DNA of 64,000 nt from CABMKH01 sp040797625 (GCA_052067355.1 JBQHQH010000003.1:124001-188000), one strand, 5' to 3'; positions 18,288 through 26,873 are shown, numbered from the stretch's first letter. Translations and numbers: made by a program. Notes: a model not told the origin generated them from the sequence alone.

Positions 18288-19679
18288 CTATAATAATCCA
18301 GTTATATGCCACCATGGAATTTGTATCAATAATACAGTTATAAATACTACCAAGGTAAGAGGGATTCCCATCTTTATTACATAGGAGTCATCATACATTC
18401 CAAATTCTTCCCCCATTCCTACTAACATAGTCATATGTTGATAGGGCAAAATATAGTGAAATGCTATTGATGTATATACTATCAGTACTGGAACTAGAGG
18501 ATTTATGCCTGATGAAGCGGAGTAGCTTAAAAATGCCGGTACTGCAATACCCATTACCGCCATAACACTTCCCAATACCATGTGAATAGCTATGGACACT
18601 CCTACGATTAATAGGGCAAAGACATATATATTTTCAGGTACTTGAGATGGGAGTATAACTGAAGCAATCCAAGTATTCATACCAGTTATACTGCCAATTT
18701 TACCAATACCTAAAGCTGCAGTTAAGAAAAACAGTGTATCTAGTGGAACTGTTTTCCAGGTATCAGGAGTTAATATATCTCCTATGACAGGAAGACTCAT
18801 GAAAATAGCGATGAGTATAGTTATCCATCCTAAGTCAATTCCATGTATAGAATCTGTCATCCATAGTATTATAGCAATAACAACCCAAAATATTGTCTTC
18901 TTTTCTAATTTACTTATACTCCCTAGGTTTGATAGATTTTCTTTGATAGAATCTTTATCAATAGAGATTTCTGAACTTGGTTTAAAGAGGATCAGTATCA
19001 ATATACAGGTTAATGCACTAGCAAATAAAGCAGGAATACCCATCTGGTATAGCCAACCTAACCATCCTAAATTTTCTCCAGAAAAATCAACGGCTATTAT
19101 GTTAATTGTACTATCTGCAGTTAGATACAACATAGCTGTAGGGACAGAAGCTGCAAATGCAGAGAATCCAATAATTTTTGCATCTTCTTTTTTTATATTT
19201 GCACTTTTAATCACTACTTGCATAACAGATAATACTAAAAAAGCACGAGGCCAAGGATGTGGTATTAATAATCCTAGAATCACCTGAAGTGTAAAAGTAG
19301 AGATTATTATACTATTAAAAGAATTGACGAATTTTAATATGAACATATACGCAATTCTTTCTCCAAGTCCAGACCTATTTACAGCATCAGATATTAAATA
19401 AGCTCCAATTACAAGATATATGGTAGACGAAGTCCAGAGAGAAAAAACATCAGAAGATGGTGCCACATCAAATAGCACTAGACTAATTAGATATAGTAGA
19501 GATATAAATCCAGCATTGGCAACTTTTGTAGCCCAAAATACTACAGTCATTAGACTTAGTGCCAAAGCCTTTTTACCCTCTAAGGAGATACCTTCTAAAT
19601 TTATATTCCATATTATTAACGCAAGTATAATGCCGATTAAAAAACCAAATTGTTTTTTATTTTTGCTTAGTTGTAACAT
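18288..19679 (-). CDS. DASS/SLC13-type anion:sodium symporter
   Basis: Polytopic carrier of 463 aa in the divalent anion:sodium symporter group (CitT/ArsB-like fold). Recognisable pieces are ALALSMTVVFWAT near residue 40, GLLIPHPWPRAFLVLSVMQ, TLFFLTAALGIGKI and VPVLIVYTSIAFHYILPYQH at the end, with about a dozen hydrophobic helices. I use the ATG at 19679, 6 nt after GGAGG; a TTG three bases upstream is also in frame. The substrate is probably a di- or tricarboxylate or sugar acid. It is divergent from the TTT operon, which may serve a related acid. Confidence 0.86.
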   Translation of the reverse strand: MLQLSKNKKQFGFLIGIILALIIWNINLEGISLEGKKALALSLMTVVFWATKVANAGFISLLYLISLVLFDVAPSSDVFSLWTSSTIYLVIGAYLISDAVNRSGLGERIAYMFILKFVNSFNSIIISTFTLQVILGLLIPHPWPRAFLVLSVMQVVIKSANIKKEDAKIIGFSAFAASVPTAMLYLTADSTINIIAVDFSGENLGWLGWLYQMGIPALFASALTCILILILFKPSSEISIDKDSIKENLSNLGSISKLEKKTIFWVVIAIILWMTDSIHGIDLGWITILIAIFMSLPVIGDILTPDTWKTVPLDTLFFLTAALGIGKIGSITGMNTWIASVILPSQVPENIYVFALLIVGVSIAIHMVLGSVMAVMGIAVPAFLSYSASSGINPLVPVLIVYTSIAFHYILPYQHMTMLVGMGEEFGMYDDSYVIKMGIPLTLVVFITVLLIQIPWWHITGLL

Positions 19680-19733
19680 CAAAAACCTCCTGTTAACTTA
19701 TTTATAAAAGATAAGTTCTAGTAAAAGTGCTTA

Positions 19734-19745
19734 GAAATCGTTTGC
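19734..19745 (-). promoter_or_regulatory. Operator candidate for the DASS-lacI operon
   Basis: GAAATCGTTTGC on the plus strand (GCAAACGATTTC on the minus) has the CG-centred form of LacI operators and sits at about +2 of the minus-strand promoter. An identical 12-mer is at 19897-19908. Confidence 0.75.
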
Positions 19746-19753
19746 TGATATTT

Positions 19754-19782
19754 AGTATACAATAAATATTCTAGGAATACAA
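19754..19782 (-). promoter_or_regulatory. Promoter of the DASS-lacI operon
   Basis: On the minus strand, TTGTAT (19782-19777), a 17-nt spacer and TATACT (19759-19754). The operator starts at the predicted transcription start. Confidence 0.72.
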
Positions 19783-19857
19783 GGTTTTTTATTATACGGA
19801 TAATTAATTTGATAGGTATCTATAAATCACTATATATACAGGCATGACAAAAATAAG

Positions 19858-19886
19858 TTGACAAAATTTCAATAGTAAATTATACT
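19858..19886 (+). promoter_or_regulatory. Promoter of the TTT operon
   Basis: A perfect TTGACA (19858-19863), a 17-nt spacer and TATACT (19881-19886). The operator copy lies about 5 bp after the expected start, so repressor binding would block the polymerase. Confidence 0.85.
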
Positions 19887-19896
19887 ATAGGACATA

Positions 19897-19908
19897 GAAA
19901 TCGTTTGC
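19897..19908 (+). promoter_or_regulatory. Operator candidate for the TTT operon
   Basis: GAAATCGTTTGC, identical to 19734-19745 and in the same direction relative to the plus strand, 163 bp away. The likely ligand is the LacI protein encoded at 17207-18274. Confidence 0.75.
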
Positions 19909-19964
19909 AAGGTTTCTGTGTTTTAATCAAAATAATTATTGATTTTAGAAAGGAGATCAGTATT

Positions 19965-21011
19965 ATGAAAAAAATTATTGCTTTAATGATGGCTTTAACC
20001 ATTATTTTAGTAGGATTAGTTGGTTGTGGACAGGCTTCTCAACCAGGAGAGGATAAAAATACTAGTGGAGAATCTGATTTTCCAAATAAAAAAATAACAC
20101 TAATAGTTCCTTGGTCAGCTGGAGGAATTACTGACAGAGTTGCAAGGGTATTTGCACCTTTATTTGAAAAGCATTTAGGACAACCTGTTACAGTTGTAAA
20201 TAAGGAGGGAGCTTCAGGAGCAATAGGTACAGAATTTGCCTATGGAGAACCTAGTGACGGATATACTGTCTTGTTTTCTGCAGAAACACCTGGAGTATTC
20301 CAAACAATGGGAACTAGTAAATTGAGTTTTAAAGACTTTGATCCTTTAAAAATGCTAATTCAAGATACAAAAGTTATAGTGGTTTCCAAGCATTCAAAAT
20401 ATGATACATTTCAAGAATTAATAGATGATATAAAAGCTAATCCAGGTAAGATAAAGATGTCTTATTCAGGTCCTGGTGCTAGTGGACATATACAAGGTCT
20501 TTTATTTGAAGAGTTAGGTCTTGATGTTTCAATGACTCCATATGGTGGTGGAAATCCAGCTATGATAGCAACTATCAGTGGAGAAGTTGATTTTACATTT
20601 GGTAATTATGGTACTGTAAAAGATTATCTAGAAGTTGGTGATTTAAGAGCTTTATCAGTATTTGATCTAGAAAGAATTGAGGCATTACCAGACGTTCCAG
20701 CCATGATAGAGTCATTACCTGAATCAGAGAAGTATTTACCACTTTATTTCCCAAATTCTCTATTAGTTAAAAAGGGAACACCAGATGAAGCAAAAGAAAT
20801 ATTGATAGAAGCGGCAACAAAAGCACTGGAAGAACCAGAGTGGAAAGAATTTGTAGAGAGTCAATCATATACCGCTTTGGATAGTATGACTCCAGAGGAA
20901 ATAGATGAATATTGGGACAAGTTTACGTCTATAACATCTTGGCTATTATATGATGCTGGAGCAGCACAGAATAGCCCTGAAGAGTTTGGAATAGAAAGAT
21001 TTGATAGATAG
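19965..21011 (+). CDS. TTT transporter substrate-binding lipoprotein (TctC family), copy 1
   Basis: Receptor of a tripartite tricarboxylate transporter, 348 aa. The signal peptide ends in LVGC with Cys21 as lipid anchor. The family opening ITLIVPWSAGGITDRVARVF is followed by VTVVNKEGASGAIGTE and KMSYSGPGASGHIQGLLFEE, all typical TctC features. The ATG at 19965 follows AGAAAGGAGATCAG; a longer reading frame opening at 19905 starts inside the operator and is rejected. The gene is first in the operon and is followed by a strong hairpin. The substrate is an organic acid of unknown identity. Confidence 0.93.
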   Translation: MKKIIALMMALTIILVGLVGCGQASQPGEDKNTSGESDFPNKKITLIVPWSAGGITDRVARVFAPLFEKHLGQPVTVVNKEGASGAIGTEFAYGEPSDGYTVLFSAETPGVFQTMGTSKLSFKDFDPLKMLIQDTKVIVVSKHSKYDTFQELIDDIKANPGKIKMSYSGPGASGHIQGLLFEELGLDVSMTPYGGGNPAMIATISGEVDFTFGNYGTVKDYLEVGDLRALSVFDLERIEALPDVPAMIESLPESEKYLPLYFPNSLLVKKGTPDEAKEILIEAATKALEEPEWKEFVESQSYTALDSMTPEEIDEYWDKFTSITSWLLYDAGAAQNSPEEFGIERFDR

Positions 21012-21028
21012 TTATTATACTTAAGTTT

Positions 21029-21061
21029 ATATCAGATGGGATTGTATATTCCATCTGATAT
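21029..21061 (+). promoter_or_regulatory. Hairpin after the TTT receptor gene
   Basis: Arms ATATCAGATGG (21029-21039) and CCATCTGATAT (21051-21061) pair perfectly around an 11-nt loop; only TTT follows. It may protect or partly terminate the receptor mRNA, as for dctP and mglB. Confidence 0.6.
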
Positions 21062-21136
21062 TTAGCTATACTTATTTTTAGGCTGTGTTTCAAACATTAA
21101 TTTGCTCCATGGGAATAGAGTCTGAAGAGCGTCTCT

Positions 21137-21183
21137 CATTTTGATAGTTGGGAGTGATGAAATTATAAGTCATTAGATAAAAA
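21137..21183 (-). repeat. Dispersed intergenic repeat, copy D (internally deleted)
   Basis: Minus-strand copy: the first 20 bases match copy B at 19 positions, an 18-base internal block is missing, and the last 27 bases match at about 19. It ends next to the tctB ribosome binding site. Confidence 0.65.
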
Positions 21184-21184
21184 T

Positions 21185-21190
21185 AGGAGG
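21185..21190 (+). promoter_or_regulatory. Ribosome binding site pointing to a non-AUG tctB start
   Basis: AGGAGG lies 7 nt before an in-frame ATA (21198) and 4 nt before ATT (21195). No ATG, GTG or TTG stands at a usable distance; the first TTG is 55 nt away. Confidence 0.55.
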
Positions 21191-21197
21191 GATTATT

Positions 21198-21644
21198 ATA
21201 AATAAAAATCTTATTTTAAAAAATAGAGAAATTGCAGAGGGTATATTGTTATCTCTATTGAGTGTTTTCTTTATTAAAGAGTCATTAAAATTGCACAATA
21301 ATCAATCGTGGACATTATCTCCCGCTTTGTTTCCTCTTATTATAACATCGTTAACATTTTTATTTTCTATAGCATTGATAATACGAGGAATCAAAGATAA
21401 AAATATCAAACAAGAAGATAGTATAGAAAATTGGAAGAGACTTTTATTAGTCATATTTATATCTATTATGTATTTAATCATTCTTCCTAAATTACATTTT
21501 CTATTAGCAAGTATTATCTATTTATTTCTATTTCTTTTGATATTAGGAGAAAGAAAGTGGTGGTTATTAGGAGCACTATCAATAATAACTCCACTATTGA
21601 TACAATATCTATTTGGGAATCTTTTAGACGTATTTCTTCCATAG
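21198..21644 (+). CDS. TTT transporter small membrane subunit (TctB family)
   Basis: Small membrane protein of about 148 aa with four hydrophobic segments, the usual TctB layout, between the receptor and TctA. The first recognised start is TTG 21246, but that would cut into the first helix and discard NREIAEGILLSLLSVFF, the normal family N-terminus. The frame is open further upstream, and AGGAGG at 21185-21190 fits an ATA (21198) or ATT (21195) start. I therefore list 21198, with real doubt about the codon. If translation used only TTG 21246 the protein would be 132 aa. Confidence 0.78.
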   Translation: MNKNLILKNREIAEGILLSLLSVFFIKESLKLHNNQSWTLSPALFPLIITSLTFLFSIALIIRGIKDKNIKQEDSIENWKRLLLVIFISIMYLIILPKLHFLLASIIYLFLFLLILGERKWWLLGALSIITPLLIQYLFGNLLDVFLP

Positions 21645-21670
21645 AATAATTAAGGAAAGGAGTTGATATA

Positions 21671-23164
21671 TTGATTGGTGAAATTTTATCTATTGTAGAT
21701 TTTAATTTCGTATTATTAGTATTTATAGGATCGATTGCAGGACTTTTCGTAGGAGCTATGCCAGGTCTTTCGGTTACTATGGCAACTGCATTATTAGTGT
21801 CAGTCACTTTTACTTGGGAAGTAAATAGTGCTATGGCCCTTATAATGGGTGTTTTTACAGTTGGAGTATACTCTGGAGCAGTTACTGCAATTTTGATAAA
21901 CATTCCTGGTGCACCTTCTTCAGTTGCTACTACTTTAGATGGTTATCCAATGGCTAAAAAAGGTGAGTCTTTACTGGCTTTAAAGGCTGCTGCTTATTAC
22001 TCTTTCTTAGGTACTATGATAGGATTAATTGTACTAGCTCTTAGTGCAAAACAAGTTAGTAAACTAGCCTTATCATTTTCACCAATAGATTATTTCTTGC
22101 TTGCACTGTTTGGACTTACTACTGTAGGTTCTCTGACATCACAGAATTTTACTAAAGGAATGATTAGCGCACTTATTGGCGTTTTTATAAGTACTATAGG
22201 AATGGATCCTATTATGGGTGTCGGCAGATTTACTTACGGAAGTGTTAACCTACAACGTGGTATCTCTATAATTCCAGCACTCATAGGACTATTTGGATTT
22301 TCTGAAATATTACATCAAATCTCTTCTAAAGCGGTAGGGTTTGAGATACTATCGGTTTCTAAGGAAAAGGTCAGTGTAAAACAAATTTTTAGTCACTGGG
22401 CTTTAGGTATAAGATCGTCATTTATTGGTGTACTGATAGGTGCACTTCCAGGAGCTGGAGGTCCAATAGCTGCCCTTCTTGCATATGATCAGGCTAAGAA
22501 AACGACCAGAAATCCCAAGGTTCCATTTGGTGAAGGAGCTATTGAAGGATTAATAGCAAGTGAATCGGCAAATAACGGATGTATTGGTGGAGCATTGATA
22601 CCTATGTTGACACTTGCAGTTCCAGGTGATGCAGTTACAGCTGTTATTCTATCTGCATTTTACGTACATGGATTGAGACCAGGACCATTATTATTTAGTG
22701 AAACACCAGAGATGTTTATTGTAATTCTTGCAGGAGGGTTTATTGGGAGTATTATGATTTTGGTTTTAGGATTGACAGTAGCTCCACTATTGGCAAAAAT
22801 TGCAACTATAAAACAAAGACATCTATTTCCTATAGTTGCAGTATTATGTATAGTTGGTTCATATGCAGCAAGTACTAATTCTTTTGATATATTGCTTATG
22901 CTAGTATTTGGGATTCTTGGATTTATTATGAGGAGAAGGGATTATTCAGTTGCACCTATGGTTTTAGGTTTAGTACTAGGTGGTATAATGGACTCTAATT
23001 TTAGAAGGGCAATGTCTCTTATTAAAATGTCAGAAAACATTATAGGAGATTTGTTTTTTAAGCCTATAACCATTGTGTTAAGTATGTTTGTAATACTGTC
23101 AATATTGTCAAATTTTGTATCTGTAGAGAAGATCAAGAATAAAATTTTTAAAAAGATGGCATAG
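21671..23164 (+). CDS. TTT transporter large permease (TctA family)
   Basis: Large channel subunit of the tripartite tricarboxylate transporter, 497 aa, polytopic. Strong family motifs are GLFVGAMPGLSVTMATALL near the N-terminus and its internal-repeat partner IGALPGAGGPIAALLAYDQ, as well as GVYSGAVTAILINIPGAPSS. It starts with TTG, 8 nt after AAAGGAG. Three hydrophobic blocks and the C-terminal ILGFIMRRRDYSVAPMVLG are typical. With the receptor and TctB upstream it makes a complete system; aroA follows 30 bp later in the same operon. Confidence 0.94.
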   Translation: MIGEILSIVDFNFVLLVFIGSIAGLFVGAMPGLSVTMATALLVSVTFTWEVNSAMALIMGVFTVGVYSGAVTAILINIPGAPSSVATTLDGYPMAKKGESLLALKAAAYYSFLGTMIGLIVLALSAKQVSKLALSFSPIDYFLLALFGLTTVGSLTSQNFTKGMISALIGVFISTIGMDPIMGVGRFTYGSVNLQRGISIIPALIGLFGFSEILHQISSKAVGFEILSVSKEKVSVKQIFSHWALGIRSSFIGVLIGALPGAGGPIAALLAYDQAKKTTRNPKVPFGEGAIEGLIASESANNGCIGGALIPMLTLAVPGDAVTAVILSAFYVHGLRPGPLLFSETPEMFIVILAGGFIGSIMILVLGLTVAPLLAKIATIKQRHLFPIVAVLCIVGSYAASTNSFDILLMLVFGILGFIMRRRDYSVAPMVLGLVLGGIMDSNFRRAMSLIKMSENIIGDLFFKPITIVLSMFVILSILSNFVSVEKIKNKIFKKMA

Positions 23165-23194
23165 CATTTAATTTAAGGGATAGGAGGCAATTTA

Positions 23195-24484
23195 ATGAAG
23201 GCATATATTTTGAAAAATAACCTTAGAGGTGAGATATCGGTACCTGGTTCCAAGAGTCATACCATCAGAGCTATTACCATAGCAACTATGAGTTCAGGGA
23301 AATCAATAATTAGAAATCCTCTTCCAAGTGCAGATTGTATAGCGACATTAAATTCTGTTAAACTATTTGGCGCAGATTACCATATGGATGATGACAAGTG
23401 GATTGTAGAAGGAGTAGGCAAAGATCTAAAGGTTCCAGATGATATTGTAGATATTGATAATTCAGGTACAGCTCTATATTTTATGACTGCATTGGCATCG
23501 TTGTTGCCAGAATGGAGTGTATTAACTGGGGATGGACAAATACGTAAAAGACCAATAAATCATCTATTGGAGGCATTAAGAAAATTAGGTGCTACAGCAT
23601 TTACAACTAGAGATAATATAGATGCTCCTCCTCTAATAATTAAGGGGCCTATAAAAGGTGGAGTTACAAAATTAAATGGTAGATTATCTCAATTTGTATC
23701 CTCTATATTATTAGTTGCACCAATGGTAGAAGGGGATATTAGAATAGAGGTTGAAGAACCTAAGGAGATACCATATATTGCTATGACCATTGATTGGATG
23801 GAAAAGGTTGGAGTAAAAGTTGAATATGATAGAGAAAGCTATAAATACTTTGAAGTAAGGGGAAATCAAAGTTATAGATCTTTTGATCTTACAATAGCAA
23901 GTGATTGGTCTGGAGTTGCATTTCCATTATGTGCTGGTGTCATAACTGATTCTGATATAACTATCAAAGATCTTAGTTTAGGAGATGTCCAAGGTGATGC
24001 GAAGATAGTGGACATTTTAATAGAAATGGGAGCAGATATTACAATTAACAGGGAAAATAATAGTATAAGCGTAAAAGGTGGCAAGGAACTTAATGGTGTA
24101 ACTGTTAATCTTTCAAATATGCCAGATTCTCTACCTATGTTGTCAGTTGTAGGGGCTTATGCTAAAGGAGTAACAAGATTCGAAGGTGTAGGAATTGCAA
24201 GAGCGAAAGAAACAGATCGTGTAGCTGTAATGAAGGAAGCTTTAACAAAGATGGGAGTTAAAGTAGAAGATGATGAAGATTCTATGACTATATATGGTGG
24301 AACTCCTTTAAAAGGTGCCATTGTAGATAGCTATCATGATCATAGAAATGCTATGGCATTGTCAGTAGCTGGACTTATAGCCGAGGGAGAGACAATAGTA
24401 AATGGTGCTGATAGTGTCAAAGTTTCATTTCCCAATTTTTATGAAGCCATGAATAGACTTGGTGCAGGATATAAGTTGGTATAA
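23195..24484 (+). CDS. AroA-like carboxyvinyltransferase in the TTT operon
   Basis: A 429-aa protein of the EPSP synthase family, which transfers the enolpyruvyl group of PEP to shikimate 3-phosphate. Catalytic and PEP-contact residues are kept: Lys20, Ser21, Arg25, Arg119, Asp311, KETDR (338-342) and DHR (382-384). Several positions that contact shikimate 3-phosphate in E. coli differ by my alignment: the first Ser of SSQ is Leu164, the Ser before PYI is Glu191, and the Asn before KETDR is Ile334. No other shikimate gene is nearby. It could be an ordinary AroA displaced into this operon or an enzyme for another hydroxy acid. Confidence 0.82.
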   Translation: MKAYILKNNLRGEISVPGSKSHTIRAITIATMSSGKSIIRNPLPSADCIATLNSVKLFGADYHMDDDKWIVEGVGKDLKVPDDIVDIDNSGTALYFMTALASLLPEWSVLTGDGQIRKRPINHLLEALRKLGATAFTTRDNIDAPPLIIKGPIKGGVTKLNGRLSQFVSSILLVAPMVEGDIRIEVEEPKEIPYIAMTIDWMEKVGVKVEYDRESYKYFEVRGNQSYRSFDLTIASDWSGVAFPLCAGVITDSDITIKDLSLGDVQGDAKIVDILIEMGADITINRENNSISVKGGKELNGVTVNLSNMPDSLPMLSVVGAYAKGVTRFEGVGIARAKETDRVAVMKEALTKMGVKVEDDEDSMTIYGGTPLKGAIVDSYHDHRNAMALSVAGLIAEGETIVNGADSVKVSFPNFYEAMNRLGAGYKLV

Positions 24485-24496
24485 GAATTGTGATTA

Positions 24497-24549
24497 GGAG
24501 CCAATCTTATCTATATTATAGAGTATAGATAATGTTGGTTCTTTTTTTA
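24497..24549 (+). terminator. Terminator of the TTT-aroA operon
   Basis: Long imperfect stem: AGCCAA-type and TTATCTATA arms pair with TATAGATAA and TTGGTT, interrupted by a 2-nt mismatch, and are followed by seven T residues. Confidence 0.85.
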
Positions 24550-24601
24550 TAACGAGTAGGAAAATTTATAAATTTATATATCTAACTTTGATTTGCTTTA
24601 C

Positions 24602-24688
24602 AGGAGATTCCTTCACTGCGGTTACTCTTATTAAATCCGGAGTATAGGAGGAATGACAGTCGTCTCGAGCGAAGTCGAGAGATCTCAG
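24602..24688. repeat. REP-like intergenic repeat
   Basis: Markedly richer in GC than its surroundings. It contains GAGATTCCTTCACTGCGG, GGAATGACAG and an inner hairpin TCTCGA/TCGAGA with loop GCGAAG. These words are typical of the widespread GAGATTCTTC...GAATGACA repeat class in bacterial intergenic DNA (from memory). Confidence 0.6.
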
Positions 24689-24899
24689 GTTTTAGTATTT
24701 TTATTATACGTAAGAATTTTTTACTTATATATTAAATATTAACTGATGCGAAATTTCCACTTCTGAATCTCAATAGAAGCATTTTTTATGATATGGCAAT
24801 AATAGGTGATATAATATATAATGTATTATATAAATGAAATGTTTTTAATTTTTATATAGGAGAATTTAAAACTTGATAGAGATAAGGAGAGATTTTATC

Positions 24900-25931
24900 T
24901 TGAAAAAGATAATAACATTGGCTATGGCTATAGTTATTATGGGAGTATATATAACAGGTTGTAGCTTTAAAACAACTCAAGAAATAGATGAAATAGAAGA
25001 GAGTTTTCCAGATAAAGAAATAACAATAGTTATACCTTGGCCATCTGGGGAATTTATAGATATAGTTGCTAGTGAGTTTGCACAATTACTAGGAGAAAAA
25101 TTGGAACAGACTGTTACTGTTATAAATAAAGAAGGAGCATCTGGTGCAATAGGAACATTCTTTGTATATGATAGAGCAAGTGATGGATATACATTATTAT
25201 TTTCAACGGAGACATTGGCTCTATTTAGAGTTATGGGACTTAACAGCTTAGGTTTTGATGATTTTACTCCTTTAAAGATGTTAGCACATGATTTTAAAGT
25301 GGTAGTAGTCCCAGAGAACTCAAAATATAATACATTTAAAGAGCTGATAGATGATATAAAGGCAAAACCGGGAAAAGTAAGCATGTCCTATTCTGGGCCT
25401 GGAACTGACGGACATATTCAAGGTCTATTATTAAAACAAATAGGTATAGATGCAGCTATCGTACCTTATAATGGAGAAAAATCATCTATGACTGCGGCTA
25501 TAGATGGAGAAGTAGATTTTACTTTTTTAAATTATAGCATTGCAAAAGACAGCTTAAAGTCTAAAAAGTTAAGGATTTTAGCTACCTTTACTGAAGAAAA
25601 GATAGAAGAGTTAAAAGATATACCTTCAGTAATGGAGATAGTCCCTGACATGGCAAAATATACGCAACTATATTTTCCAAATGTGTTATTAGTTAAAAAG
25701 GATACTCCAGAGAATGTTAAAGATGTTTTAATAGATAAGATTGAAGAAGTGATTGACGATCCAAGATGGAGAGAATTTATAGATACTTATTCTTATACAG
25801 CATTGGACCATTTAACTACAGAAGAAATAGAAGAGTATTGGAATCAGTATATATCTATAACTTCATGGTTGTTATATGATACAGGTTCAATTGAAAGAAG
25901 TCCAGAGGAATTTGGCATTAATAGACCTTAG
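24900..25931 (+). CDS. TTT substrate-binding lipoprotein (TctC family), copy 2, orphan
   Basis: A second TctC-type receptor, 343 aa, without its own TctA/TctB. The TTG start at 24900 follows AAGGAG and opens a lipoprotein signal peptide ending ITGC (Cys21). Conserved segments are EITIVIPWPSGEFIDIVASE, TVTVINKEGASGAIGTF and VSMSYSGPGTDGHIQGLLLK. It is clearly a paralogue of the copy at 19965, with many identical stretches. It probably shares the upstream TctAB or has become a sensor; orphan TctC proteins are common. The EamA gene follows after 39 bp. Confidence 0.9.
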   Translation: MKKIITLAMAIVIMGVYITGCSFKTTQEIDEIEESFPDKEITIVIPWPSGEFIDIVASEFAQLLGEKLEQTVTVINKEGASGAIGTFFVYDRASDGYTLLFSTETLALFRVMGLNSLGFDDFTPLKMLAHDFKVVVVPENSKYNTFKELIDDIKAKPGKVSMSYSGPGTDGHIQGLLLKQIGIDAAIVPYNGEKSSMTAAIDGEVDFTFLNYSIAKDSLKSKKLRILATFTEEKIEELKDIPSVMEIVPDMAKYTQLYFPNVLLVKKDTPENVKDVLIDKIEEVIDDPRWREFIDTYSYTALDHLTTEEIEEYWNQYISITSWLLYDTGSIERSPEEFGINRP

Positions 25932-25970
25932 AATATATATTAAGATGATTTTAAATTGGAGGTGATATAT

Positions 25971-26840
25971 TTGGGGATTCTATTGATATTACTTTCATCT
26001 TTATCCTTTGCATTAAGCTCTTATTTTGGTAAGATAGCTACTAATACGACTTCCATGTCTGGTGTCATCAATTCCTTCAGTAGATTTTTAGTAGGTACTG
26101 TCTTTATGTTTATATATATGGTTTATAAGGGGAAAAAGTTTAAGGCACCTGATATAAAACCAATATTCTATAGAGCATTATTTAATAGTTTTGCTATAAT
26201 ACTATTTTCAGCTTCCATAAAGTATACTACAATAACTAATGTGAATATGCTAAATATGATATATCCAGTATTTGTAATTCTATTGGCTCCATTTTTTCTC
26301 AAAGAGCCTATTAAGAAGAGCACATATGTATATTTAGCAATTATTATGGCAGGTTCATATATAGTCGCAGATCCTAGTTTTGGAAATATCAATATAGGAG
26401 ATTTTCTTGCATTCATGTCATCATTAATGGCAGCATTTAGTATAATGTATCTCAAAAAGGCTAGGGAAGAAAATGAAGGATATTTAATTGTATTTTATGT
26501 TATGTTTATAGGGGCAGCAATAAATATTCCATTTGCCTATAAGGATATATCCAGTTTTGAAATAGCTGGAGCCTTTCCGGTATTTATGGCGGGACTTATG
26601 GGATTTTTAGGTCAAGTTTTTATTACTTGGGGATATAAGTATGTAGATTCAGCTACAGGTGCATTAGTATCTACTAGTAGAATTATCATAGGTGGTGTTA
26701 TAGGATATCTACTATTAAATGAACCTTTAACTGTAAAGATTATAGTAGGTATGTTGATGATAACACTATCTTTAATTGGAATAAGTGGATATTTTGATAA
26801 GAAAAAAGAGAAGACTGATGAAATAGAAGAACTCCAATAG
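25971..26840 (+). CDS. EamA/DMT-family permease
   Basis: Drug/metabolite-type transporter of 289 aa with ten predicted helices formed by two EamA repeats; the second repeat is visible in GQVFITWGYKYVDSATGALVSTSRIIIGGVIGYLLLNEPL. The TTG at 25971 is preferred because GGAGGTGAT lies immediately upstream; the frame opens at 25956 inside that site. The charged C-terminal tail (KKKEKTDEIEE) is cytosolic. Substrate unknown. Its stop codon lies in the loop of a hairpin that closes the unit before cdaR. Confidence 0.85.
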   Translation: MGILLILLSSLSFALSSYFGKIATNTTSMSGVINSFSRFLVGTVFMFIYMVYKGKKFKAPDIKPIFYRALFNSFAIILFSASIKYTTITNVNMLNMIYPVFVILLAPFFLKEPIKKSTYVYLAIIMAGSYIVADPSFGNINIGDFLAFMSSLMAAFSIMYLKKAREENEGYLIVFYVMFIGAAINIPFAYKDISSFEIAGAFPVFMAGLMGFLGQVFITWGYKYVDSATGALVSTSRIIIGGVIGYLLLNEPLTVKIIVGMLMITLSLIGISGYFDKKKEKTDEIEELQ

Positions 26841-26855
26841 GAGTTCTTTTCTTTT
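26827..26855 (+). terminator. Terminator between EamA gene and cdaR
   Basis: Stem AAGAACTCC/GGAGTTCTT with an AATA loop followed by TTCTTTT. It overlaps the EamA stop codon and may be only partly effective, because cdaR begins 19 bp later. Confidence 0.75.
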
Positions 26856-26873
26856 ATAGAAAGGGGGATTTTC

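Larger units (their letters stand above)
21012..21197. other. Spacer between TTT receptor and membrane genes
   Basis: Contains an 11-bp perfect hairpin (21029-21061) and an internally deleted minus-strand copy of the dispersed repeat (21137-21183), which runs almost to the tctB ribosome binding site. Confidence 0.65.
24485..24899. other. Intergenic region after aroA
   Basis: Contains the aroA terminator, a GC-richer REP-like repeat (24602-24688) and AT-rich sequence before the second TTT receptor. A TATAAT-like run (24810-24816) may serve as its promoter, with no clear -35. Confidence 0.55.

Noticed and set aside
18784..19287. A 167-codon open frame opposite the DASS carrier
   Set aside because: It is opposite a well-supported transporter gene; no ribosome binding site or recognisable domain.
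19734..19908. CcpA cre sites rather than LacI operators at the DASS/TTT divergon
   Set aside because: With flanks the sites differ from the cre consensus at two positions, including the conserved purine before CG; a LacI site is the better reading.
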